A stretch of 64,000 nt of DNA from Chryseobacterium aquifrigidense (lineage in GTDB: Bacteria; Bacteroidota; Bacteroidia; Flavobacteriales; Weeksellaceae), in the NCBI RefSeq assembly GCF_006716485.1, contig NZ_VFPD01000001.1, positions 2,129,463-2,193,462 on the forward strand. The letters run 5' to 3'. Each line of letters starts with the position of its first letter. Within the stretch, counting starts at the first letter, position 1. Below the pieces are notes generated by a model. The model made no database searches and was not told the DNA's origin. It was given only the letters and a program-made list of their open reading frames with translations. Both the position numbers and the translations under genes were made by a program. This document shows, one piece after another, positions 43,877-51,948 of the stretch.

Positions 43877-44170
43877 ATGAAGAAGAAAAAACGTGAATAT
43901 CAATCCTCTGAACTGGTAAAATCTTTTGCCAGAATTTATGGTTTTGAACATAAACTTGTTGCTTTTGATATTAAAGATTTCCTTGAAGAGTATCTTGATG
44001 AAAGCCTGTTCAATGAAATTAGAAGTGTTAATATCGAAAAAGAATGTATTATTATTAAAATTGATTCTCCCCTGTTGAAACACGATTTTAAAATGCGGAA
44101 AAGCTTTTATCTTAAGAAGTTTCAGGATAAATTTGGGGCAGATAAATTTAATGACCTTCAGATATTATAG
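43877..44170 (+). CDS. DUF721/DciA-like protein
   Basis: 97 residues. Basic start MKKKKREYQSSELVKSFARIYGF, then FLEEYLDESLFNEIRSVNIEKE, a beta pair IIIKIDSPLLKHDFKMRKSF and a C-terminal FQDKFGADKFNDLQIL. This is the KH-like DUF721 fold found near recF in many bacteria; DciA members load the replicative helicase. The recF neighbourhood supports a replication role. The start ATG follows the right inverted repeat by 14 bases. Confidence 0.8.
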   Translation: MKKKKREYQSSELVKSFARIYGFEHKLVAFDIKDFLEEYLDESLFNEIRSVNIEKECIIIKIDSPLLKHDFKMRKSFYLKKFQDKFGADKFNDLQIL

Positions 44171-44271
44171 GAATACAGAGCAAATCCTTCAAATAATTCA
44201 CCAATGTTGAAATTATTTTATTATATGCAATTTAATACGTATTTTTAGGGTAAATTAAAACTATTTTTATC

Positions 44272-44439
44272 ATGAAAAAATCAATTGCATCAAAAAAACT
44301 GACAAGAAACACTTTAAAAACAATACAGGGAGGAGGAGTTGGACAGATCTGCTGTGCTGTAAGCTGCGCTAATGAAAACGAATGTGCTTATTGGACAACA
44401 TTACCTACAAAATGCCCGTTACTTCCTATTTGTCTTTAA
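44272..44439 (+). CDS. GG-leader micro-peptide, 55 aa
   Basis: Starts at ATG 44272 and is too short for ordinary gene finding. MKKSIASKKLTRNTLKTIQG with Gly-Gly-Gly (20-22) is a double-glycine leader with the typical Leu-Thr-x-x-x-Leu-Lys-x-Ile-Gln spacing. The core has six Cys (C27, C28, C32, C38, C48, C54) and ends LLPICL. It stands alone between the DUF721 gene and a terminator. A C39-peptidase exporter and modification enzymes are not in the window. It belongs with the peptide at 1065-1208 to the Chryseobacterium GG-leader group; function unknown. Confidence 0.8.
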   Translation: MKKSIASKKLTRNTLKTIQGGGVGQICCAVSCANENECAYWTTLPTKCPLLPICL

Positions 44440-44461
44440 AAGTAACTTATAATGATAGAAA

Positions 44462-44490
44462 AATGCTACCCATACGGTAGCATTTTTTGT
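44462..44490 (+). terminator. Rho-independent terminator after the GG-leader peptide
   Basis: 8-bp stem (ATGCTACC/GGTAGCAT), 4-base loop, then TTTTTTG. It also faces the convergent gene at 44495. Confidence 0.85.
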
Positions 44491-44494
44491 TATA

Positions 44495-46525
44495 TTAATG
44501 TTCTTCTGATTTATTGGAAATGGTACTGCTCATCAGGTCATCTGCCTTCTTATCCAGGCCAGAGCTTAATGGCAGGAAGAATTTCAGCGGATGTTTTGTA
44601 AAGTATCTGAAAATTTCTTTATAGATTTCACTTACCTGGCCAAAGTTCATCTTTCTTGATCTGAAGGCCAGAAACATTGATAAACTGAAACTTACCAGGA
44701 AGTTGAAGAAACCAATTAAAAAGACTGTAAAAAAAGACATCCAGAATGTATAGGAATCTACGGAGAAATCTTTTCCGTACAATCCTAAAGCAAAGTTACC
44801 AGCGGCAAAGGTAATGTGCCTGATATCCAGATCCAGCCCGAAAAACATTCCGACAGGTGCTGTGGCTCCAAGGAAAACCCCAAACCAGAAATTGGAAATG
44901 ATTCCCGGCCAGTTTTTAGCATAATATTTTGACAGACCTTTTGCGAATTTCTTTCCGAAAAAGCTCCTGATGGAAAGATTTTTGGCAATTCTTTCCGGGA
45001 TCTGGTAAAACACAGAGTTGTTCCCGATATTCCCCGAAATAATTCCTGAAATGAAAAGGTAAAATCCGGCGATACTTGCATGCAGAATAGCTTTTGATTT
45101 AAAAGGATCGAGATCTTTTAACAGTTTATCAGAACGCTCCACAGCAAGGTTTTGTGAGAAAAATACATCCAATCCGTAAATGATGGCAAGTGCCACCGGA
45201 AAAGCCAGCAAAACATTCCCCACAAAGGCAATGAACTGACTTCTGAATAATTTAGATACTAGATGGGCAAATTCTGTATTGTTTCTTTGGGCATTTCCTT
45301 CTTCGGATAATACTTTTGTCATCGTAGCGGCTGTCATGGCCGGCTGTTTTGTAGCCAGCGTAAAACCCATCAGATAAATCATCACAAATCCCATCGCATA
45401 GTTCATGGAGTACAGGAAAGCGTGTGAAAAATCGCTTCCGGGGATATACCCGTAGAGCATTTTCAATACACAGAGCGCTCCTACGATAATTCCACCACCA
45501 CTCGCTTTGTAAAACATGGTCATATATTCCTTACGGGTAGAGGTAATATAATGAGTTCCTGTTTCAGCGGTGTGATTGGTAATAAGGTGTGAAATCAGTC
45601 TTGTACTATCATTGATCAGGTCTGAAATATTATTTTTGTGAGATTTATAACTCAGAATATTAAAAATCAGCTGCTTGGATTTGATCTGAATATCTTCATC
45701 GGTATCAATAATCAATAACTGAACAATCTCATAAATTCTTTCTGTCTGTTGGCGGATTTTCAGAAGAGACTGATTAATTTTTCCTGAAATACCATATTTG
45801 GCAGAATTTTTAAAAGCAATATTTACAAATTCCTGGCACTGTTCTGCATAGATTTTTATCTGCTTATATCTGCTGTCTTTTGAATGCAGCTGTAATTCAG
45901 GATCTTTTACGAGATCATCCGCTAATGTCTCCAGCTCATTCTGAAGAGCAAGGAACGGATTGTCTAAATTTCTGTATTGAGGTGCCATTCTCACCACTTC
46001 CACTTCCATTGCCATTCCTGTTACCCTCCAGGAGAGAATGTTCATAGAGAAAATAAGTTCTTTTTTAACATTAGGACGGATAATAAAATCCGAAGCTCCC
46101 AACATATTTAAAAACTCATTGATTTCATTTTCAGGAAGGTTATGGAGATATTTCAAATCTCTTTTCGGCCTCATACTGACATTATCGATCATGTACCACA
46201 CCGTATTTTCGTTTTCAACGGGCGGCAGAACCTTATTCAATATTCTTTTTTTAAGTTCCGGGAAAAAGGCATTTTCTGAAAGAATATTTGCTTCTGTCAG
46301 GGAAAGGTTGAAAGGTCTTCCTCTAAAAATATTGTGAATGTAATATTTAAAGTTTTCAGCAAAATTAGGATTGCTTCTGAAGAAATTGAGCACATCAGTG
46401 AAGTCCGCCTCTTTTATGGTCTCAAGAAACTCTGCAAAAGGTTCTAAAGAAAGGGTTTCGTTCTTAAAAGAAAAGTATTTTTTAAGAACTGACTCAAAAT
46501 TTGTGCTGGAATTAAAGAATTTCAT
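44495..46525 (-). CDS. PF10136 'site-specific recombinase' family membrane protein
   Basis: 676 residues. The N-terminal ~330 residues are helical and soluble; the C-terminal half has about seven transmembrane segments (ASGGGIIVGALCVLKMLYGY, NYAMGFVMIYLMGFTLATKQ, HLVSKLFRSQFIAFVGNVLL, NFWFGVFLGATAPVGMFFGL and others). The PF10136 family is named after a gonococcal protein, Gcr, and is annotated site-specific recombinase, but this protein has no recombinase catalytic motif I can see. It is better read as a membrane protein of unknown role. Downstream of mtgA, same strand. Confidence 0.85.
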   Translation of the reverse strand: MKFFNSSTNFESVLKKYFSFKNETLSLEPFAEFLETIKEADFTDVLNFFRSNPNFAENFKYYIHNIFRGRPFNLSLTEANILSENAFFPELKKRILNKVLPPVENENTVWYMIDNVSMRPKRDLKYLHNLPENEINEFLNMLGASDFIIRPNVKKELIFSMNILSWRVTGMAMEVEVVRMAPQYRNLDNPFLALQNELETLADDLVKDPELQLHSKDSRYKQIKIYAEQCQEFVNIAFKNSAKYGISGKINQSLLKIRQQTERIYEIVQLLIIDTDEDIQIKSKQLIFNILSYKSHKNNISDLINDSTRLISHLITNHTAETGTHYITSTRKEYMTMFYKASGGGIIVGALCVLKMLYGYIPGSDFSHAFLYSMNYAMGFVMIYLMGFTLATKQPAMTAATMTKVLSEEGNAQRNNTEFAHLVSKLFRSQFIAFVGNVLLAFPVALAIIYGLDVFFSQNLAVERSDKLLKDLDPFKSKAILHASIAGFYLFISGIISGNIGNNSVFYQIPERIAKNLSIRSFFGKKFAKGLSKYYAKNWPGIISNFWFGVFLGATAPVGMFFGLDLDIRHITFAAGNFALGLYGKDFSVDSYTFWMSFFTVFLIGFFNFLVSFSLSMFLAFRSRKMNFGQVSEIYKEIFRYFTKHPLKFFLPLSSGLDKKADDLMSSTISNKSEEH

Positions 46526-46538
46526 TAGTACAAAGATA

Positions 46539-47183
46539 CTATTTCAAACTCACATTCCTCATCTGTCTCATAATCCAATTATGTTTCTTTCTCAGATACG
46601 GGGATGGATTTTTAGGATCATACTTCTTTGGATTAGGCAATACAGCAGCAATCCAGGCTGCATCTGAGGTACTTAAATCTTTGGATGATTTTCCAAAATA
46701 ATATTGTGCTGCCGCTTCCACTCCAAATACTCCCTGTCCCATTTCTATGGAATTCAGGTATCTTTCAAGGATGATATCTTTAGTCCATACTTTTTCAATG
46801 ATGAAAGTATACACCGCTTCCAGTCCTTTTCTTACCCAGCTTCTGCCCTGCCAAAGAAATACGTTCTTTGCAGTTTGCTGGGAAATAGTACTTCCTCCTC
46901 TTATTTTTTTGCCTTTCTCATTATATTTCATTGCCTTTTCAATGGCTGTATAATCAAAACCGTCATGAACAAAAAATTTCTGGTCTTCTGAGGCAATTAC
47001 GGCTTTTTTCACATTGCTTCCCATTTCATCATAGGAAATATAATCTCTGTGCAGTTTTCCATATTCAAAAAGTCCTCCTATCTGGGTAAGAGTGATGGGA
47101 GGATTAAAAAATCTACCCCAGATGATAAAAACTACATTCAGAACAAGAATGATGAAGATAAGCTGTTTAATTTTTTTCCACAT
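46539..47183 (-). CDS. mtgA: Monofunctional peptidoglycan glycosyltransferase
   Basis: 214 residues from ATG 47181-47183. An upstream ATG (47216) lies before the probable -7 box (47204-47211), so it is excluded. One transmembrane helix (about 7-23), then the GT51 domain: VIASEDQKFFVHDGFD with the catalytic Glu66, RGGSTISQQTAKNVFL, KDIILERYLNSIEMGQGVFG and AAWIAAVLPNPKKY. It polymerises lipid II into glycan strands at the inner membrane. Length is normal. Confidence 0.93.
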   Translation of the reverse strand: MWKKIKQLIFIILVLNVVFIIWGRFFNPPITLTQIGGLFEYGKLHRDYISYDEMGSNVKKAVIASEDQKFFVHDGFDYTAIEKAMKYNEKGKKIRGGSTISQQTAKNVFLWQGRSWVRKGLEAVYTFIIEKVWTKDIILERYLNSIEMGQGVFGVEAAAQYYFGKSSKDLSTSDAAWIAAVLPNPKKYDPKNPSPYLRKKHNWIMRQMRNVSLK

Positions 47184-47203
47184 AACTTGATAAAAAGGAA
47201 AGG

Positions 47204-47211
47204 CAAAAATA
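47204..47211 (-). promoter_or_regulatory. -7 box of mtgA
   Basis: Reads TATTTTTG on the minus strand; a TTG lies about 21 bases upstream within the end of the next gene. It decides the start at 47183 rather than 47216. Confidence 0.5.
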
Positions 47212-47226
47212 AGCAAATAGTACGAG

Positions 47227-48273
47227 TTACTGCAATTCTTTCATATAAGTAAGCTGATAATCCGGTAAAAGTTCAGGATGAAAGATCTTAATATAATCCT
47301 TAAGGACAAGATCTGCTCTTACCACGCCGCTTTCGAAGAAATCATTGGCTTTCAGTTTTTCTTTTCCGGCAATGGTATAAATTTTCCCTTTATTGAATAC
47401 ATCCAGTTTTCCATAGAAAGGATTCATTCCCAGCATTTCTTTTTTTGAAGTGTGACTTCCTGCATTTACCCAGTACTGAACGCCTCCTGCTTTGGCATAC
47501 ACTTCCTCAAAGCTCATTGTCAATGCTTTTTCGTCTTTATTATCCTTCATGATATAATTCGCATTAGCATCAGAAATATAATGAGCAACAGAGGTATTTC
47601 CACCTGGAAGATACCATACGTCCCCGTACATTTCATTGGCAAGGATAACTGGCTTTTCTTTGGCAGTTGATGCTAGTTTTTTCAGTTCTCTATAATTTTT
47701 TTCTACTTCCTGATATTTTGTTTCTGCTTCTTTTTCTTTTCCTAAAAACTCTCCAAAAAGTTTGATATACGCCGTTTTTTCCAGAGGTTTCTGTTCCATG
47801 TACTCATCCAGAAATATTACCTGAATGCCATTGTTTTTCAAAAGCTCATACGTATTGTCAAAACTGGCAATATGATTGGTAAAAATGGCATCCGGTTTCA
47901 TAGAAATGATCTTTTCCACGTCATATTTCTGCTCGCTTCCTACATTCTGGATTTTGCCTTCTTTAAGCAGATTCTGAATTTTTTCTGAATAAATATACTC
48001 CGGGCTGGAAACTCCTATGATCAGATTTTCAGCTCCAAGCTCCGAAATATATCCAGCCATACTTGCATTCAGTAGGATTATTTTCTTGAATGGAGTTTGA
48101 TTTTGCTTAAAGTTATAAGTAAAATTCCCCGATTTTAGCTCAAGGACACCATCATGTTCCTTAAATTGGGTACGGTTTGAGATATTTGTCCAATCTGAGG
48201 ACGAAATTTTTGATTCTCTTTTACAGGCAATTAGCGAGAAGACCGTAAATAAAAGTAAAATTTTCTGTTTCAT
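47227..48273 (-). CDS. Periplasmic metal-chelate (siderophore/cobalamin-type) binding lipoprotein
   Basis: 348 residues. Lipoprotein signal ending LIACK (Cys17). The PBP class III (BtuF/FepB/FhuD) fold is seen in IILLNASMAGYISELGAENL, IGVSSPEYIYSEKIQNL, VEKIISMKPDAIFTNH, NGIQVIFLDEYMEQKPLEKT, a long linking helix (GKEKEAETKYQEVEKNYREL) and KPVILANEMYGDVWYLPGGN. It brings a chelated metal or cobalamin to an inner-membrane ABC importer that is not next to it. It may share a transcript with mtgA downstream. The ligand cannot be told. Confidence 0.88.
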   Translation of the reverse strand: MKQKILLLFTVFSLIACKRESKISSSDWTNISNRTQFKEHDGVLELKSGNFTYNFKQNQTPFKKIILLNASMAGYISELGAENLIIGVSSPEYIYSEKIQNLLKEGKIQNVGSEQKYDVEKIISMKPDAIFTNHIASFDNTYELLKNNGIQVIFLDEYMEQKPLEKTAYIKLFGEFLGKEKEAETKYQEVEKNYRELKKLASTAKEKPVILANEMYGDVWYLPGGNTSVAHYISDANANYIMKDNKDEKALTMSFEEVYAKAGGVQYWVNAGSHTSKKEMLGMNPFYGKLDVFNKGKIYTIAGKEKLKANDFFESGVVRADLVLKDYIKIFHPELLPDYQLTYMKELQ

Positions 48274-48297
48274 GTTTCAAAGAACGGAAAAAAGTGG

Positions 48298-48305
48298 TAT
48301 ATTTG
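48298..48305 (+). promoter_or_regulatory. -7 box upstream of tRNA-Arg
   Basis: TATATTTG fits TAnnTTTG, 28 bases before the tRNA. Confidence 0.5.
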
Positions 48306-48332
48306 CAACCGTTAAACAACAAGATAACAAAA

Positions 48333-48406
48333 GGCCTCGTGGCGCAACTGAATAGCGCATCTGATTACGGCTCAGAAGGTTACAGGTTTGAATCCTGTCG
48401 AGGTCA
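48333..48406 (+). tRNA. tRNA-Arg (anticodon ACG)
   Basis: 74 bases. Acceptor stem GGCCTCG pairs with CGAGGTC (one G-U), discriminator A. The anticodon arm TCTGA-TTACGGC-TCAGA gives the ACG anticodon for CGU-type codons. The T arm ACAGG-TTTGAAT-CCTGT is perfect. CCA is not encoded. It is followed by a strong terminator and an accessory region with an orphan gene and decayed sequence. Confidence 0.95.
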
Positions 48407-48412
48407 CTTAAG

Positions 48413-48444
48413 GAGACAACTATTTGATAGTTGTCTCTCTTTTT
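48413..48444 (+). terminator. Terminator after tRNA-Arg
   Basis: 10-11-bp stem (GAGACAACTAT/ATAGTTGTCTC) with a tiny loop, then CTTTTTTT. Confidence 0.9.
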
Positions 48445-48460
48445 TTATGCATAAAAATCT

Positions 48461-48874
48461 CTATATCAAACTTTTACAGCATGCTATTTTATGTCTTAAT
48501 TCTTGACTAAATTTTTTATTGTTTTGAGCTGTATTCAAAAGTTGAATAATATTACTGTTTAAGCATTCCATTTTAATAATAAAAGATAAACATAAATTTA
48601 ACCAGTAACCTTGATGGTTATCAATAATACCTTTCAAGATCAGTTCTATAGGAAAAAGATCGGAAAGTAATCTATTATTTTTATTGATTAGCATTGTTAA
48701 CTGTTTACTCACCGTTTCTACATGTTCAAAAATTATATAAAATGGATGACCATAGAAATTATTCATATTAATATTTGTGGTTTTACCTTCGTAAACTATT
48801 TTCCAGCAATTACCGCAAAAATAACATTCATAATTAATCTCTGATATATATATTATTCTTAGTTCCCTATTCAT
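48461..48874 (-). CDS. Orphan hypothetical protein, 137 aa
   Basis: A clean 137-codon frame with ATG start. It is A+T-rich and contains a Cys-rich start (NYECYFCGNCWKIVYEG) like a small zinc ribbon, then FYGHPFYIIFEHVETVSKQL and a helical end. I recognise no family. Its place directly after a tRNA, next to decayed sequence, suggests acquisition by transfer. It may also be a chance frame, though its length and start are against that. Confidence 0.5.
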   Translation of the reverse strand: MNRELRIIYISEINYECYFCGNCWKIVYEGKTTNINMNNFYGHPFYIIFEHVETVSKQLTMLINKNNRLLSDLFPIELILKGIIDNHQGYWLNLCLSFIIKMECLNSNIIQLLNTAQNNKKFSQELRHKIACCKSLI

Positions 48875-49208
48875 TTCGTCAATATACGGAAATTCAATAT
48901 TATGAGCCAGAATGTTAAAACTAGTTTCCCTTCATGCATCGATAAAAGTGTTTGAAGATACGCTCGTCTTGGCCACAAGACCGACATTTGAAGATTTCAC
49001 TCTTTGATGTCGTTTTTTATTTCCTAATGCGTTGTTATACTGATAAAACTGTTTCCAGGTATTTCCGTTTTCGAAAACTCCTGCTTCAGCAGAGTACTCG
49101 TTACAAGAGCTGTTTTCTATTTCAACAGCTTTCCAGCGATGCCTGATTCTGATTTCCTGAAGGATAATAAAGATGAAAAAGCAAAAACCTTAAGTTTAAA
49201 TTAAGAAA
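48875..49208. pseudogene. Probable decayed gene fragment
   Basis: About 330 bases with no intact gene. Two overlapping plus-strand frames are open but interrupted: 48952-49146 and, in another frame, a piece ending at a stop at 49203 with ...FPAMPDSDFLKDNKDEKAK. The second looks like a genuine hydrophilic protein C-terminus whose 5' part has been lost or frameshifted. The original gene could not be named. Confidence 0.3.
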
Positions 49209-50633
49209 TCAATCTCCCATCCGGTAGACAAGTAATTGGGTAGAATATGCGGTCAGGCTCATCCCTGCTCCTGCACAGTTGCCCGATTGGCCTCTTCCAA
49301 GAGTTATAGTCCATGTTCTGTTAGCAGGAACCGTGGTAGCATAGGTTATGGTACTTCCGTGATTGGAAACAACTCCTTCAATGTGTGAAGCTGTACTATG
49401 AATTCTGGTACTGCCTGTATTAAGAGGAAAATCTACAAAGTATGAGCTGATAGTACATCCTGTCGCATTATGTAATGCTTCATATACAAAGGTCATCTGA
49501 TAAGTCCCTGCCGGAAAAGTAATGGTACTTGTTGCTGCATTAAAGCTCATTCCGGGAATGGTATTTTTAACCAAAGACATAGGAACCACCTGTCTTTCAC
49601 CTATAGCTTGTGTCTGCAAGAAATTTAATTGTGGAGTTTCCAGCCTGAAAATTGCAGCGCTTGGAATCATAGATAAGGAACCCAATGCACCAATTCTTTT
49701 AACAACGCCAGTAGCATCAACAACCATCAGGGAATCTGTAGAGGTATTTCCCGCAGAAAGCCCTTGTAATCTTAATGGATTGGTTCCGTTGACATGAAGT
49801 TTATGGGTAGGAGCAGATGTTCCTATTCCGACTCTGCCTGAATTACTACTCGTAAGGAACATAAGTTCATTAAGTTCATTTCCTACACTAAATGATAAAT
49901 ACTTTCCGGAGCCTGCTGTTGTTACATTATTATCCCCAAAATTAATCCTCGCAACCGGGCCTGTACCAACGGTTGATCTGGAAGCGATATTAATTCCAAA
50001 ATTATCGGTCCTGTTACCATAACTATAACCGTTCTGGCCAATATTAATATCAAGTGCATTTTTTGTTGAACTGACCGTCCTTGCAGCATTGAGAATAGAA
50101 CTACCCTCTACATGCAGTTTTACTTCAGGCGCCGTTGTTCCTACCCCCAATCTGTCATTGGCAGCATCTACTGATAAGGTAGATCCATCTACAGAAAAAG
50201 CATTTACTGCATTTCCGGTAAAGGCTAGTGTATTCGCTCCCTGGGTGACAGTACGGTTGGCTTCTAAACTTCCATCCGCTGTATAAATGCTTTTATCCAC
50301 AAATTTGCTGGTATCTGCGCTTAATCTTATCCAAACACTTCCATTAAAGTAATAATAACCTACGTTGTCGATATTTACTGCATTACCGGACTGGCTTCCG
50401 GTGCTGACTTCATTTACATAGATCATCGTAGAAAGAGCAACTCCAGTCATTGACTGCGCTCTCTCCCTGTTTACCTGAGGGATCAGAAGACCCTCAGGGG
50501 ATGTTGTAGTACCTGTAGGAATTTTGGCACTGATATCCAGCGTTGCCTTTGGAGAAGAAGTGTTAATCCCTAGCTGAGAAAAGGTGATTCCGGAAATCAA
50601 TAATGCTGATACAATTGTTATTTTTTTTTTCAT
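49209..50633 (-). CDS. Secreted fibre-like protein, 474 aa
   Basis: Signal peptide (ALLISGITFSQ), then the motif LGINTSSPKATLDISAK found in many Bacteroidota surface proteins, followed by tail-fibre-like repeats (NDRLGVGTTAPEVKLHVEG, SGRVGIGTSAPTHKLHVNG) and a C-terminal jelly-roll-like beta domain (MSFNAATSTITFPAGTYQMT, YEALHNATGCTISSYFVDFP). No T9SS sorting domain. The repeat type resembles phage tail fibres and surface adhesins, so a binding or structural role at the cell surface is likely. Its neighbours are two transposase-derived HTH proteins. Confidence 0.75.
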   Translation of the reverse strand: MKKKITIVSALLISGITFSQLGINTSSPKATLDISAKIPTGTTTSPEGLLIPQVNRERAQSMTGVALSTMIYVNEVSTGSQSGNAVNIDNVGYYYFNGSVWIRLSADTSKFVDKSIYTADGSLEANRTVTQGANTLAFTGNAVNAFSVDGSTLSVDAANDRLGVGTTAPEVKLHVEGSSILNAARTVSSTKNALDINIGQNGYSYGNRTDNFGINIASRSTVGTGPVARINFGDNNVTTAGSGKYLSFSVGNELNELMFLTSSNSGRVGIGTSAPTHKLHVNGTNPLRLQGLSAGNTSTDSLMVVDATGVVKRIGALGSLSMIPSAAIFRLETPQLNFLQTQAIGERQVVPMSLVKNTIPGMSFNAATSTITFPAGTYQMTFVYEALHNATGCTISSYFVDFPLNTGSTRIHSTASHIEGVVSNHGSTITYATTVPANRTWTITLGRGQSGNCAGAGMSLTAYSTQLLVYRMGD

Positions 50634-50663
50634 TTTGCTTTGTTTTAAATCGTATTTTGGATA

Positions 50664-50993
50664 TTATTTTGCTAAATCCTTTCTCCATTTAGACAGCGTA
50701 TTCCTACTCATTTTAAAGTGTTTGGATGTTTGGCTGAGGTTAAGATTATTTCTGTTCTGATATTCTATGATATACTCTACTGTTTCCTTATCGTAAGATC
50801 TGAACTTACTATTCTTTTTATGGGGAGAAGGCTGTTCATTTCCAAATATCATCGTATTGAGGAGAATAACCTCTCTGGTCGTCAGTTTATGCTTCTGAAG
50901 AAGATTTTTACATTTTTCTTCCTTTTCAGGATATTTTATCTTGATGATATCCTGGTAAATTGCTATATAGTTAGGCGATATTTCATTTTTCAT
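50664..50993 (-). CDS. Transposase-derived HTH protein, 109 aa
   Basis: The N-terminal half is helical and basic. The C-terminal half is a Psq/IS3 OrfA-like HTH: FRSYDKETVEYIIEYQNRNN followed by LSQTSKHFKMSRNTLSKWRK. No DDE catalytic domain follows, so it is not a complete transposase; it is probably a DNA-binding protein of its own. 63 bases downstream of a second HTH gene of similar design (51057-51488) and 31 bases upstream of the fibre-like gene. Confidence 0.7.
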   Translation of the reverse strand: MKNEISPNYIAIYQDIIKIKYPEKEEKCKNLLQKHKLTTREVILLNTMIFGNEQPSPHKKNSKFRSYDKETVEYIIEYQNRNNLNLSQTSKHFKMSRNTLSKWRKDLAK

Positions 50994-51056
50994 ATACGTA
51001 ATTTCTGTTACTAATTATTTTATCCGAAGTGGATTACTGTATAGATTCCTGAAATC

Positions 51057-51488
51057 TCACTTAGGGTTGTATTTACTAAGCCATTTGTAAAGAGTTGTTT
51101 TAGGGATTCTGTATCTGCTCATGACCTCACTTTTATTCATTGCTCCTGTATTGATCTGATCTATCACAAAAGAAATAAGCTCTTTTGTATAAATATGCTT
51201 TCTGAACATGGGTAGTGAAGTAGATACTGGTTCATTTTTTTTCTCACCTCCTTCTGGTGGCGAATACAATATAAGATGCTGAGTATATAACCTGAAAAAA
51301 TCATAACTTAACAGTTTACTCCATTTAAGAAGCAATTCTGTACATAAATCCTGCTTCTTATACATTTCCTCAACTTCTTCCTGAGAACATCTGAAAAAGT
51401 TACATATCCGTACATTATCCATATCACATTCCTGTACTCTTTTTGCTATAAACTCTCCAATACGGATATCTTTAAAATCTGTTTTCAT
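51057..51488 (-). CDS. Transposase-like HTH protein of a Chryseobacterium multicopy family
   Basis: 143 residues from ATG 51486-51488; an upstream ATG (51512) is possible, but relatives begin with MKxDFKDI. It has a conserved N-terminal part (DFKDIRIGEFIAKRVQECDM, NVRICNFFRCSQEEVEEMYK, LLLKWSKLLSYDFFRLYTQH-LILY) that resembles an XRE-type helical domain and a C-terminal IS3 OrfA-like HTH (FRKHIYTKELISFVIDQINT, SRYRIPKTTLYKWLSKY). This family is abundant in Chryseobacterium and often annotated transposase, yet it lacks a nuclease domain. Probably a regulator. Confidence 0.75.
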   Translation of the reverse strand: MKTDFKDIRIGEFIAKRVQECDMDNVRICNFFRCSQEEVEEMYKKQDLCTELLLKWSKLLSYDFFRLYTQHLILYSPPEGGEKKNEPVSTSLPMFRKHIYTKELISFVIDQINTGAMNKSEVMSRYRIPKTTLYKWLSKYNPK

Positions 51489-51948
51489 AAGGTATTTAAA
51501 TCTTAGTTTCATGCTTAGCTAGAAATAGAGGTATTATTTCTTTGGTTTTCCCATATGAATATCTGTTATAATTTTATCGGAAGAATAAAGGTAAAAATCA
51601 GTATATCAGATATCCTTATTACTAAAGACAAAGGTATAGTGATCTTGCAGAAACTATACAGAAATACCTTTTACAATTCGTGAATACTAACAGTATAAAA
51701 CCATCTTCAAACAACTGATTTAAAACAACATAACATCAAAATTTGATTTACACTAAATGTATTTTAATAGGGATAAAAATGAAGGATATTTTTAAATTTT
51801 AAGGTCTATTTTTGGACCAAAAAACCAATACATAATAAAAGTGACGCCTTATTATTTGGTGATTAAAAAAAACCTATCAGAATTTGAAACTCTGACAGGT
51901 TAAATAAATTTTAATTCGTAATAGTAAATAAAGCACTATTTTCAATAC
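51489..51948. other. Intergenic region, terminator near its right end
   Basis: 460 bases, A+T-rich. Contains the terminator at 51871-51901. No gene-like frame, promoter box with good spacing, or repeat was recognised in the rest. Confidence 0.4.
51871..51901 (-). terminator. Terminator of the TPR-AraC regulator
   Basis: 11-bp stem with one A-C pair that becomes G-U in the minus-strand RNA (AACCTATCAGA / TCTGACAGGTT), then a T-rich tract on the minus strand (plus-strand A run at 51865-51872). Confidence 0.75.

Noticed and set aside
44495-46525. Integrative element marked by a site-specific recombinase
   Set aside because: The protein is a multi-pass membrane protein without recombinase motifs, and its neighbours are housekeeping genes.
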